A DNA stretch of 64,000 nucleotides from Patellaria atrata CBS 101060 (taxonomy: Eukaryota; Ascomycota; Dothideomycetes; Patellariales; Patellariaceae). The stretch lies in contig MU006091.1 of the NCBI GenBank assembly GCA_010093705.1, forward strand, positions 300,702 through 364,701. Direction: 5' to 3'. Positions 10,223 through 19,438 of this stretch are shown here, piece after piece. Position 1 is the stretch's first letter. The number at the start of each line of letters is the position of its first letter. The notes beneath the pieces were generated by a model that saw nothing but the letters and a program-made list of their open reading frames with translations, searched no databases and was not told the origin of the DNA. The position numbers and the translations under genes are program-made.

Positions 10223-12376
10223 TTATGGCCCTAGCTCTGTCCCTATATGTACAGGACTCCAACCTACCCGTGACTTCGGAGGCAACGCTTCCAGAAATGA
10301 GTCGCATATATACTGAACCTGTTCCGACTTTAGGTAGGGATTCATTGGAAGGCTTAATATTCGTTCAGCTAACCAGTCGCTGTTCGCAAGTATTTGACCT
10401 TCCACGGTGTATTTCTCAAAAGCCAGATGCCGGTGTAAAGGCTTTGGATAGTATATTCCAGTCGAGATGCCTTTCAGTTCGAGTTCTTTGCGAATCTTCT
10501 CCCTCATATTCTCATTCTCGACAGTTACTGTGAACAGACCCCGGGCGTGTACATCTGTTTGGGAAATCTTCTGCACTGGGACTATTTTTTCCAGTTGGTC
10601 TTCATACATCTTTGCAACCCTCCTTCTCTCATGCAATTCTTCGTCCAGTATGGCTAACTTCGAAAGAAGTATTGCACATTGCATTGAGTCGAGACGCCCG
10701 TTAAGCCCAACCCGGATACTCATGGATCTAGCATCGTCCGTTCCGTGCCACCGTATAGATTTCCACCTTTTAAATCTTTCAAGGTCATCCGTGAATAGCG
10801 CTCCTCCATCACCGAATCCACCCAAAGATTTGGATGGGTAGAAACTAGTCGCCGTCATGTCTGCTAGAGTACCCACCCTTTGACCATTTTGCGATCCACC
10901 AAATGACTGAGCAGCATCAGCCAAAACAATCATCTGAAACTTTCGAGCAATTCGATTGATCTCTGCGTAGTTTGCGGGCAGTCCATACAGGTCGACTGCG
11001 ATTATAACTCTGGGTCTCAGTTTACCTTCGGTGACGACTCTCTGGATGGCGAGTTCGAGCGATCTGATGCAGATATTGCATGTATCTCGTTCTACGTCGA
11101 CGAAAATGGGTACCGCACCTGCTGTCAACACTGCGTTACACGTTGCGTTGTAGGTAAACGCTGGAATGAAAACAGCTTCATTTGGACCTAAATCTTCGCC
11201 CATCAGCGCTATCGTCAATGCAGTGGTCCCACTCGATACGGTCAGGGCATACTTTGCACCAGTGTATGAGGCCAACGATGCTTCCAACTCAGTCACCTCT
11301 GGACCGTTTATATATTGCATATGATCCAGGATCTTTGAGAGACTGCGTTCAATATCCGATCGCAAACGAACCGCGGGTGTTTGCATATCGAAAAGTGGTA
11401 TAGTCGTTATACCCGATTTAGGGGGCAAATAAGGGGATTGAGCCGCCTTCCCTTCTGATTTTGATGCGGCCAGAATATCCAACGTTACTTCTAGGGCACG
11501 CCTGCCATCTTCCCCGGTGATGCAGGGCTTACCCCTCGTCCTTACGCACTGAACAAACTTGCTGAGCGCAAGGCCCAAAGGATCGTATCGGACCTTGTCC
11601 GCACCATCCATCAGGTCGCTGAATTTTGCTTTGAGAGTTATCGGCCTGGTGTCTTCGATGTAACATACCAGGAAGTCGATAAACACAACACCATTTTCGT
11701 ATTGGATCAGCATGGTCCTTTCCCTCCTCTCAGCTCTTCGACTGGCAAAAAGCCGTACAGCACATTTACCAATAGAAAATGTTGCTCTAATGTCATCATT
11801 CGAGCTACCATTGGTGCGTGGGTCTACCTCCATATTCTGAATCTGTCCGTGAGCCAATTGAAGGGCCAGATCCACGTCATGAATGAGAAGGTCCAAGGCA
11901 ACATCCACGTCATTCCCACGACCCGTCCAGGTGTTTGTACGGTGACATTCAATACGAAGAGGAGTTTCATGTTTATCGAGGGACAATCGAGTGATAACGA
12001 AACGTTCCTGATGTCCAACCTGTAATATTCGACCGTTCTTTCTGGCAGCTTCCAAAATTCGGTCCGCATCCTGGAGTGTCGAGGCCAGTGGTTTTTCAAC
12101 ATACACATCTATTCCCTTCTTCAGGAGATGAACCGCTACCTCTGCATGGAATGTTGCTGGTGTGGTAATCGTAACCATATCGATCTGCCCTATGAACGGG
12201 TCCAATGTTGTCTGTGCAGAACAACCAAACTCGTTTGCAAGCTGGATAGCTCTATCAAGAGCTTTGTCGACAATAATCACCAGGTCAACATCTTCCATTG
12301 CTGCGTATTTGGTTGCATGATATCTGCCAAACATCCCGGCTCCAACAACGGCGGCTCGCAGGCGACGAGTTTCCAT
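10223..12376 (-). CDS. bifunctional GnnA-GnnB-like Gfo/Idh dehydrogenase-DegT aminotransferase
   Basis: Intronless 717-aa fusion. Residues 1 to about 310 are a Gfo/Idh/MocA NAD(P)-dependent dehydrogenase: Rossmann motif VVGAGMFGRYHATKY (10-24), catalytic-lysine motif VEKPLAS (K95) and LLIHDVDLAL (163-172) with the conserved His-Asp. Residues about 325-700 are a DegT/DnrJ/EryC1/StrS PLP aminotransferase: SSGTTAL (381-387), pyridine-nitrogen Asp D487 in LADAAQSFGG, Schiff-base lysine K516 in FYPSKSLGGFGDGG, and GLNGRLDSMQ (558-567). In bacteria the separate enzymes GnnA and GnnB convert UDP-GlcNAc via its 3-keto form to UDP-GlcNAc3N; WbpB/WbpE act likewise on the glucuronate form. All visible catalytic residues are kept. 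It is divergent from an LpxA-type gene 967 bases away. No introns, unlike nearly all neighbours, which suggests bacterial descent. The exact sugar substrate is inference. Confidence 0.9.
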   Translation of the reverse strand: METRRLRAAVVGAGMFGRYHATKYAAMEDVDLVIIVDKALDRAIQLANEFGCSAQTTLDPFIGQIDMVTITTPATFHAEVAVHLLKKGIDVYVEKPLASTLQDADRILEAARKNGRILQVGHQERFVITRLSLDKHETPLRIECHRTNTWTGRGNDVDVALDLLIHDVDLALQLAHGQIQNMEVDPRTNGSSNDDIRATFSIGKCAVRLFASRRAERRERTMLIQYENGVVFIDFLVCYIEDTRPITLKAKFSDLMDGADKVRYDPLGLALSKFVQCVRTRGKPCITGEDGRRALEVTLDILAASKSEGKAAQSPYLPPKSGITTIPLFDMQTPAVRLRSDIERSLSKILDHMQYINGPEVTELEASLASYTGAKYALTVSSGTTALTIALMGEDLGPNEAVFIPAFTYNATCNAVLTAGAVPIFVDVERDTCNICIRSLELAIQRVVTEGKLRPRVIIAVDLYGLPANYAEINRIARKFQMIVLADAAQSFGGSQNGQRVGTLADMTATSFYPSKSLGGFGDGGALFTDDLERFKRWKSIRWHGTDDARSMSIRVGLNGRLDSMQCAILLSKLAILDEELHERRRVAKMYEDQLEKIVPVQKISQTDVHARGLFTVTVENENMREKIRKELELKGISTGIYYPKPLHRHLAFEKYTVEGQILANSDWLAERILSLPMNPYLKSEQVQYICDSFLEALPPKSRVGWSPVHIGTELGP

Positions 12377-13343
12377 TTTGAAAGAATCCTATTGATATCA
12401 GAATTTTAATGTTACTGGACGCTCTGAGACACTCACTAAACGCACTGACATGCAGCGTTCAGTCCGAACCATTTTTCACTGAACAGGTTATGGAAAGTGT
12501 AGCGTCAGAACAGCCAATAGTCGCTTGTGCACTTCAGTTCGTGGGACACTAGTATGTCTTTCAAATAGTAACCTTACAGTCATCAAGGAATATCACAACA
12601 AGGAAGAGATAGTCATGGACAAACGAACATCGAAAAGGGTTTCAAAGTTGTATCGATAAAAGCTTTAAATAATGATCTATTTCGCGCATTACGTTGAGAC
12701 AGCATCGTAGAGGTCATAGTCTCTGCTAGTGTTGGGAGCTGTCAAAGCAAGCGACTGGGTTCCAGATTTCTTTGAACCTTCCAACAACACATGTGAGCTT
12801 TATCTTCTCTCTTAATGCGTTGATTATACCTTGGAAAGGGCTGGTTGCGGAGCCACTTTCCATTTGCGCAAATCAACAGCTATTCCTCTTTGCTCAACGA
12901 TTTTTCACCACTTTTTCTACCTTCGGTCCTCCTTCTATCTATAGAAGATATATGGAGCCTCTTTCCATTTACGCTAATCAACCGCTATCTATTTTCTCGA
13001 CGATTTCTGCATCTTTAAACCGTACTGGGCCATCCTCCCACCTATAGAAGGTCTATGGTAACATCTAACGTGAGACATTCTTTATGCTTGTAGGAATAAG
13101 TATAAGTGATAAGTATAACATATATACTAATCATTCTCAAGTTCGTTTCAAAAACATACGTACCTTAACATGAAAATCCGAATTCTACAATAAGATGGCG
13201 AGAAGATATATTTCATGAAATAGAAGAAGTAAAGAATAAGTACAGCTAAGCGAAAAGACATATCACAACTCATTCTGCCAATACGCTCCATCTTTTCCGT
13301 TTTCATTGCACCCATTTCTGTACCAGACCACCCAAACCTCAAG
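12377..13343. promoter_or_regulatory. divergent intergenic region between fusion gene and LpxA-type gene
   Basis: This 967-base region must hold both promoters of the divergently transcribed pair. It is AT-rich compared with the LpxA-type gene and contains a direct duplication (12849-13058). The stretch just before the LpxA start is pyrimidine- and CA-rich, as in many fungal 5' UTRs. Shared regulation of the two genes is an inference from the head-to-head arrangement. Confidence 0.5.
12849..13058 (+). repeat. 105-bp tandem direct duplication in the divergent promoter
   Basis: Two imperfect copies, 12849-12953 and 12954-13058. Both begin GGAGCC, then CTTTCCATTT, AATCAAC, GCTAT, and both end with CTATAGAAG and TATGG. 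They lie about midway between the two start codons. They could be duplicated transcription-factor sites or simple slippage. Confidence 0.75.
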
Positions 13344-14171
13344 ATGTCTGCTCCGACTTCAACTCTGGTAGCACCTCCCCTTATTCACCCTACCGCCATC
13401 ATCGATCCAAGCTGCACCCTTTCCTCCAGCGTGGAAATCGGTCCTTTCTGCTTCCTCGGTCCCAACGTACACATCGGCCCCGGGAGCAAACTCGTTTCTT
13501 CAGTTACCGTCATCGGCTCCACCACCATCGGCGCAAACTGCACCATCTGGCCCTCCGCCGTTCTCGGCAGCCCAGCTCAAGTCCGCAACTTGGGCTCTAC
13601 CGGCGGTGCCCTGGTGATCGGCGACCACTGCATCATACGCGAATGCGTAACCATCGGCCTCTCCTCCCTAGGCAAGGAGAAGCCAACAAGGCTCGGGAAC
13701 AGAGTGTACATCATGACGAACGTGCACGTTGCGCACGATTGCGTGATCGGCGATGATGTGACTATCATCCACGGTGTTGGGTTAGCAGGACACGTCACGG
13801 TGGGACGGGGCGCGACTATCGCTGGCCTTACGGGCGTGCATCAAAATATTGTTATCGGGGAATTGGCGTACCTTGCAGGGGGTGCGTTTGTGGGGAGCGA
13901 TGTGTTGCCTTTCTCTCTGGTGAAGGGGAATAGAGCGCGTACGTTTGGGGTGAACGGGGTAGGATTAGTGAGGGTGGGCTGGACCGAGGAGAGGATAAAG
14001 AGGTTGGCAGAAGCGGTGGAGTGGCTGTCTAAGGACCCAAAGAATATAATGGAAATGGAACAGGAGGAAGACGGGGATATCAAGAGGGTGGTGGAATTTG
14101 CGATGGAAAGCAAGAGAGGTGTTTGTTTATGGGAAAGTGTCTCGACTAAAGGGAGTAGATTAGATTTGTGA
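13344..14171 (+). CDS. lpxA-like: LpxA-type UDP-N-acetylglucosamine acyltransferase
   Basis: Intronless 275-aa left-handed beta-helix acyltransferase. Residues about 14-185 are hexapeptide repeats (for example IHPTAIIDPSC, EIGPFCFLGPNVHIGPG). LpxA signatures are intact: NVHVAHDCVIG with H128 and the catalytic-base position H131 (E. coli H122/H125), GLTGVHQ with H166 (E. coli H160), and the late motif KGNRARTFGVNGVGLVRVGW followed by a C-terminal helical domain. E. coli LpxA is 262 aa, so length fits a full enzyme. In bacteria LpxA moves a 3-hydroxyacyl group from ACP to the 3-position of UDP-GlcNAc, or to the 3-amine of UDP-GlcNAc3N where GnnA/GnnB are present. No signal or targeting peptide is obvious. 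The gene is visibly more GC-rich than its flanks. Alternative: a 3-N-acetyltransferase of the QdtC/WbpD kind, but the FGVN/GL.R.G tail favours LpxA. Confidence 0.9.
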   Translation: MSAPTSTLVAPPLIHPTAIIDPSCTLSSSVEIGPFCFLGPNVHIGPGSKLVSSVTVIGSTTIGANCTIWPSAVLGSPAQVRNLGSTGGALVIGDHCIIRECVTIGLSSLGKEKPTRLGNRVYIMTNVHVAHDCVIGDDVTIIHGVGLAGHVTVGRGATIAGLTGVHQNIVIGELAYLAGGAFVGSDVLPFSLVKGNRARTFGVNGVGLVRVGWTEERIKRLAEAVEWLSKDPKNIMEMEQEEDGDIKRVVEFAMESKRGVCLWESVSTKGSRLDL

Positions 14172-14440
14172 TATCCGCGTCATACGAATGAAAATAGAAG
14201 ATTCCTCGTATGTGCACTATGTACACTTTGTTTTACGTGTTAGTTATACTCGACTCACTTAGGCCCAATACTATTAATACTACTCTAACTCCTATGTTAC
14301 GGTAGAGAAAAGGCCTTGACGCCCGCTCGCTTGCAAGATAACTGGACGTACAAAACGATAAGGGGTCCCCCTACTCGCTATTTATTAAAAATAAAGGAGC
14401 AGGCATAGAAAGAAACTCGAGAGATAAATCATCGGCAGAA
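14172..14440. other. 3' flank of LpxA-type gene
   Basis: Short spacer, probably 3' UTR, before the SINE-like element. Nothing else recognised. Confidence 0.4.
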
Positions 14441-14633
14441 AAAAAAAATCGCAAAACAGTTCCCACCCCTCCGAAGAGGGTGTGGTACATCTGCTGCCCT
14501 CAACTTAGGGCCCAAGATATGGGGGCTTTTTGCCCCCTCGGGGAATCGACCCCGGGGTTGTCGAGATATGCCCAGTGGTAACAACCACTGGGCTACCCCG
14601 GGAGATGTTAAGTAGTTGCTGGATTATTGTTTA
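14441..14633 (-). mobile_element. tRNA-related SINE-like repeat, copy 1
   Basis: Read on the minus strand it starts with an A-box-like TAGCCCAGTGG and, about 40 bases on, a B-box-like GGTCGATTCC in a T-arm-like hairpin, so internal Pol III control is likely. The D-arm region forms a 9-bp stem GCCCAGTGG/CCACTGGGC. Further hairpins follow (GGGGGC/GCCCCC, GCCCT/AGGGC, one with an UUCG-type loop), and the minus-strand 3' end is T-rich as in Pol III terminators. A second copy lies at 59651-59860. No clear target-site duplication was found. Confidence 0.75.
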
Positions 14634-14982
14634 TTACGTTACTAATATGAAACCTGCCGGCATGCAGCACGAGTGCCAAGGCAGTCACATGGAGAGTGAA
14701 TGGTAACTTAACTCACGTGTTAGTCATTGTATTTAAGAATGTTGACTACCTGGGGTATCACTTCGAAATATGGCTTATACAATGGTAAACTTGGTTGGCT
14801 CACCCATGAATGCAATGGTCGAAAATCGAATACTTTCTCAAATATCTACACACTAACTCATCACCCACTGTTGAAAATGCTTAAGAATAATTAAGTAATA
14901 TGGTATTCACTGTACCTAGCTAATATTAGACCTTCTCAACATCATAGAACCACACATTAACCATCACTACACCAGCGAAATA
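14634..14982. other. intergenic, nothing recognised
   Basis: AT-rich spacer between the SINE-like copy and the broken AIG2-like gene. No features seen. Confidence 0.4.
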
Positions 14983-15941
14983 ATGGTCCTCCCCAACGAG
15001 TTAGATCGCATGGAGACAAATGCCTCTAATGCATTCAATGACGACGAACCCCCAGACAAACAAATATTCTAATGGATTACCTTGTTTGAGTACACACCAG
15101 ATCAAGCCCGGACAGAGATAAAGCGTCAGCATGCTCACAAGTCCAGAGCGCGAGTGTTAGACCACCTCTGGAGCTCCGTACATGAGGAATTAGAAGGATA
15201 TGGACACGACCGCTTCTCTTTCGAGCATCAACTTGCTCTGACAGCTCAGCGCCAACGTACCGTACAATCTGCTACCAAAATCTCATGGAAACCCCACAAT
15301 GGCTCGTGGTCCTCGGGGAGACTCTTGATACCCCACAAGCGGTGCGGGCCGCTGCATCCTTAGCTCGAAGTCTAGCGGTTCTTTTGAGAGTCGATGACGA
15401 GGGGAGGGAGGTACGGTGCTGCAAGATCAGCACCTCATCCAAGACAGCGATCGAGAAGTGGTGTGCTGCCCAAGGAATCGCGAGGCCGGAATTTGCACCG
15501 TACGATGTGGCTGAGAAGGAATTCGAGGCCTATACGGTGTACCCGACTTTAGGTGTGGATACGACGATTCCGCAATTCAGGGGGACCGTTGGGGTAATGC
15601 CATCACCGATGGAGGACGAGTACCCGGTTTGATACATTTTCTATAGTAGGTTGGCGGATGAGGAGAAGTTAGATTCGCTTCTTGGATTAGAGGAAGAGCC
15701 GGTTCTTAGACAGGCTACTGTACGGGGAGGATTTCTGAAGCAGATGGGGGAGTATAAAGGGCTCTTTGACGCGCCGATGAGTGCGAGCGTAGAGGGGTTT
15801 GCTTATTGGGTGCAGTCTGAGGAACACGAGGATAGATTGAGAGATTATGAGTCGGCGGCCTATAAGGTCGTGAAGTGTATGACTGAGTTCGGAGATGGAT
15901 CTTGCACGAAGGGGTGCACATTTCGATGGGCTTCATAGATA
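14983..15941 (+). pseudogene. broken AIG2/gamma-glutamylcyclotransferase-like gene
   Basis: Conserved fungal protein with an AIG2/GGCT-like fold, recognisable in pieces. An N-terminal helical part is in one frame (about 15073-15284: LFEYTPDQARTEIKRQHAHK and a QLALTAQRQR motif). The middle is in another frame (15285-15629: METPQWLVVLGETLDTPQ, YPTLGVDTTIPQFRG). The cyclotransferase-like core follows (15633-15941: FYSRLADEEKLDSLLGLEEE, EGFAYWVQSEEHEDRLRDYE, GCTFRWAS). Between them I see an in-frame TAA near 15071, a frame change near 15285 and an in-frame TGA at 15630-15632. No fungal-size intron with proper signals removes these. The gene therefore appears inactivated, though a cyclotransferase-core fragment could still be translated. 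An intact version should exist in relatives. Confidence 0.75.
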
Positions 15942-16694
15942 CCTTTCCAGTTACTACTGCACATACTATATTTTTAAGAACAGTACTATCAATATGATTT
16001 CTTAACAACTCATATTTACTAGGTGATCTGGAAATCACAATCTCGACTAGAAATGGACGAGGATGGCGTTGATATCTATGATGATTTACGGTACAACCTG
16101 ATTAAGGTGGTGAGGTTGAGATCCTCAGCCACTCCAACTGAAATTTAGCTTTTTTCCAGCCACTGATTCAGATTTCTTGTTTCGACTTCACCCCTCATCA
16201 ACATCGACTGCTATTTCGACTGCGCATACTCCAAGGGCCAACAAATGTCTAAAGAGAACTACCGCGGCCTCGACCGGAACAACCTCTGGTTACGATGGGT
16301 CTGAAGATGGTATAGTCACGGAGGGCTTCCCATCAATACTCCACTCCGTCTGCTACCCCTACCGATGATAAAGGAGCGAAGTCTTTCCTTGTGGGGAGTA
16401 TAGCTAGCCAAACCAAAATGAACGTAGTGCTCACATGGATTCCCGACTTTAACCAGAGAAAGAACTGTGATTTATCTTACGCACTTGAGGATATCAATGT
16501 AAGCTGAATGTAAGTCCATGTGTAGGACTTTTCTTCTTGCACTTACCTTCTCTTTTTCGTATCCTTTGTTACCAGTCCTACATAACTTCGATCTTTAAGA
16601 AATTCACGGTCCTTGGGTACACTATATGTGTGATGAGTTAACTTCACTTCTTCTCTTTGCGATGACCACAAAAGTGTAGTGGAGTATCGGAACG
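15942..16694. other. intergenic between pseudogene and transporter
   Basis: A 63-codon open frame (16177-16368) is low-complexity Ser/Thr-rich and not supported. The last part must hold the promoter of the transporter gene. Confidence 0.4.
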
Positions 16695-18306
16695 ATGCCC
16701 ACAGAACAACCTCCTCTTCCAACGCGGCAACTCTTAATTCTTTCGATATGTCGGTTCGCCCAACCTTGTACGTCTTCAAACTCATGTTTATCTACCTTTC
16801 TGATCAGCCTTAGTCGCTTTGGGATCTATATTCCCATGTATTCCAAACTACATTGAGGATCTTGGTATTCCACAATCGAAGGTTGCGATATGGCTCGGTG
16901 CACTAGCAGCGACTTTTGCACTTTGTGAATCTATGTTCGCCATTCCATGGGCATTTTTCTCTGATTATGCTGGCCGAAAGCTGGCCATCGTTATTGGGCT
17001 TCTGATCTCCATGGTTGCAAATATTTGCTTAGGTTTCTGCACATCAATCGCTCAGTCCATGGTTTGTTTTGCCGTTGCGGGCGCCGCAAATGGGAATCTC
17101 GTTGTGATGCGTACAACCATAGCTGAGCTTGTTCTGGAGAAAGAGTTACAGTCGACAGCGTATTCGTTTCTCCCTATCTCTGCGAGCATTGCTTCGATTA
17201 TAGGACCTGTGGTAGGGGGTAATCTGGGAAAGATTGTGCCGAGCGACCACAATCTTCTTGCCCTTTTCCAAAGTCATCGGTTTGTTTTGCCTAATCTCGT
17301 CTCTGGGTTTGTGTTTCTTCCTGGAATTTTTACAGCAATATTGCTCCTCGAGGTAATCACCATTGAATGAGGTTATTGCGTATTCCGCTGAAACGTCCAG
17401 GAAACCTGCCATGATCGGAGCTTGCGTCTATTTACCACCAATGGATACGAGACCCTTGAAACCAGCGACGCAAGCAACATTAACGATAGCTATGAAGCTG
17501 ACATTGCTTTGTTGAATCTTCATGAACCTACAGATGAAGAAGAGAGTCCGAAAGGAAGGACTAGACATCTCAATGATTTTGAAAACACTGAGGGTAAGAT
17601 TGTTACGGTCGACAACAAACGCCGTACATGGCAGCATTTTGCAAATATCTATATGTGGATCAATAGCCTCTCAGGCCTGCACACCACAGGATTCGATCAT
17701 CTCCTGCCTGTTTTCTTGCACTCCTCCACTGCACGGATACATTCTGGATGGAGTCTCATACAGTTTGCACATGGTTTTGGGAAAGGTGCCATTTCCCTAT
17801 TTCAACTGCATAGGCCATAACTAACAACAAGGAAAGACTCGCAGTCTATCGGCACCCTACTTGCGGGTTGCGGAATCATTCCTATACTCACGAATCTCTT
17901 TCTTTATCCTCGAGTAGCCCGTACCTATGGCCGTCTTAAGACTCTTCGATTAGGCCTTACTATTACCCCCTTCATTTACGCTACTTTTCCATTCTCAGTC
18001 GTCCCTTCACATCCAGCCGTGCAGATGATCTGTTTAATCGGTTTCTTACTCGTCAAAATAATAGTGTCAGTTTCAATCCTACAATGTTGCATGATCCTCT
18101 TAACCAATTCGGTCCCGCCAAGGGATCTCGCCTCTCTCAACGGGCTGAACTTTGCCGTTGCGTCGATTTGTCGAGGGCTCGGCTCGTTTATCAGCGGTCT
18201 GATGTTTACTTTCGGCATGAGCCATGGATATGCTATTCTACCTTATTGGGCTCTTGCCGGGTTTTCTTCTACTGTGATTATTCTTGCTTGTGGAATATCA
18301 TCTTGA
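16695..18306 (+). CDS. MFS transporter (DHA1/ZIFL-like)
   Basis: Twelve-helix-type major facilitator, 484 aa, resembling plant ZIFL and yeast YCR023C-type carriers. Four exons: 16695-16767, 16808-17352, 17401-17762, 17832-18306; introns of 40, 48 and 69 bases with branch sites, all in phase. Exon 1 gives LPTRQLLILSICRFAQP, the usual first helix, spliced to SLVALGSIFPCIPNYIEDLG. The MFS loop-2 signature region reads WAFFSDYAGRKLAIVIG. After a polar central loop of about 100 residues (ETLETSDASN region) the second half has PPRDLASLNGLNFAVASICRG. The donor of intron 3 (GTTTGC) is weak but restores the frame. Substrate unknown; this branch includes efflux carriers for metabolites, metals and drugs. 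It sits 2.5 kb from the LpxA-type gene, and a link to that module is only a guess. Confidence 0.85.
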
Positions 18307-19219
18307 ACCTTTCTTTACTTCTAAACGCGGTAGATATCTCTTTTCACAGATACTGGACGAAGCGTGATATATACTGTTGAGTTACCTCTAAAGGTCAGTT
18401 AGGGACAAAAACACGGTATGGTGATACCTGGCTCATTTCATTTCCCCCTTACCTCTCGTAACCGAGAACCGGGGATCTAATATGGGACTCCGGAGATAAA
18501 ATGAAAATGGACTCGGGAGCAGTACCTTACACAGATAGGTCTGTACGAGTTACGTATAAGGGAACACCCTCTATCAACGATTACGTTCTTCACGTACAAG
18601 CAGTCTCGAAGACCATTTTAGGAGCATGAAAGGACACAGTAATCCACGAGAACAGATTGGAAGATACTCGATATCATTCCACACGCCATCCATGACCCGA
18701 CACGGGACCATCAGAAACACAACCAACACTGGACAGGGGCACTTTCACCACCTCCTCAAGATTCCAATTCACGACACTCCTTCAGCGGAAACACAGACTT
18801 GGGTATTAAAATCTCCCTTATAACCCGTTCCTTCTAAACTATGACAATGGCTTATTACCGTACCGCACGAGGTGTTGTCAAAACCCATGGGACAGATCCG
18901 TGCCCACCTCAAAATCACACTTTTCCAACTCCAATCCAATAGCGCGAAGAGTGAGGAATAATTCAAAAATAAATAGTAAGTATTACACTCCCTATGCCCA
19001 ACTACATTCGGGAAAAGTTATAGATTATTCGAATTCATCTTGTCGTCTCGAGAGAAAGATTAACTTGCCAGGTGGATTTTAGGGTGTCCTACGAATTCTG
19101 ACCACATCTGGTGCCCGTAATTTTCCCCCGGTAACGACAAAATATCCCTGAGATCACTAGATTGCATTGCAATGTCCCGACGGATCCGTCTCCCCCTTCT
19201 CCTGCAGCCCCTGGCAGTA
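18307..19219. other. intergenic with a possible remnant of the duplicated unit
   Basis: No supported gene. Around 18445-18500 the sequence CCTCTCGTAACC resembles the upstream flank of the small-protein units at 20220 and 21640, so a decayed further copy may lie here. Confidence 0.4.
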
Positions 19220-19438
19220 CTACCGCAACGCCGCGTCGCGAGCCGCGTACTGGTCTGCCGCAGGCTGAGGGGCTGGCATCCCGTTATCGACGCCATATGT
19301 CGGGCGGGGAGCGGCGGTTGTTATGATCGGGGCTGGCATGTCCATGTTGGGCGTGTAGTGGGCTGGTACAGTCGGTGAGGGGGAGGGTGTTTTCATTGCT
19401 GCGAGGCTCGCGAGCAAGGCGATGAAGGAAGGGTTCAT
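19220..19438 (-). CDS. small secreted-like protein family, copy A (72 aa)
   Basis: Short frame starting MNPSFIALLASLAAMKTPSP. The first 14 residues are hydrophobic, like a short signal peptide or anchor; the rest is rich in Pro, Thr and Ala, with the repeated phrase MPAPIITTAAPRPTYGVDNG. The start is chosen because the MN(P/S)S(F/L)...SLA.MKTP beginning is shared by copies B (20865-21047) and C (26200-26367). The frame is open 79 codons upstream, but that part is not conserved among copies. No cysteines, no family recognised. Conservation of the N-terminus across three copies supports real coding. Confidence 0.6.
   Translation of the reverse strand: MNPSFIALLASLAAMKTPSPSPTVPAHYTPNMDMPAPIITTAAPRPTYGVDNGMPAPQPAADQYAARDAALR

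Noticed and set aside
13344-14171. WbpD/QdtC-type sugar 3-N-acetyltransferase instead of LpxA
   Set aside because: The length, NVHVAHDC, TGVHQ and the FGVNGVGLVRVGW tail with a helical C-terminus match LpxA better; not fully excluded.
14441-14633. Functional tRNA gene on the minus strand
   Set aside because: A/B boxes are present but acceptor and anticodon stems do not close properly, and there are extra hairpins plus a second dispersed copy; a SINE-like repeat fits better.
16819-17820. MFS region as a decayed transporter in pieces
   Set aside because: Splice sites at 16768/16807, 17353/17400 and 17763/17831 join the pieces into one 484-aa frame, including the first helix.
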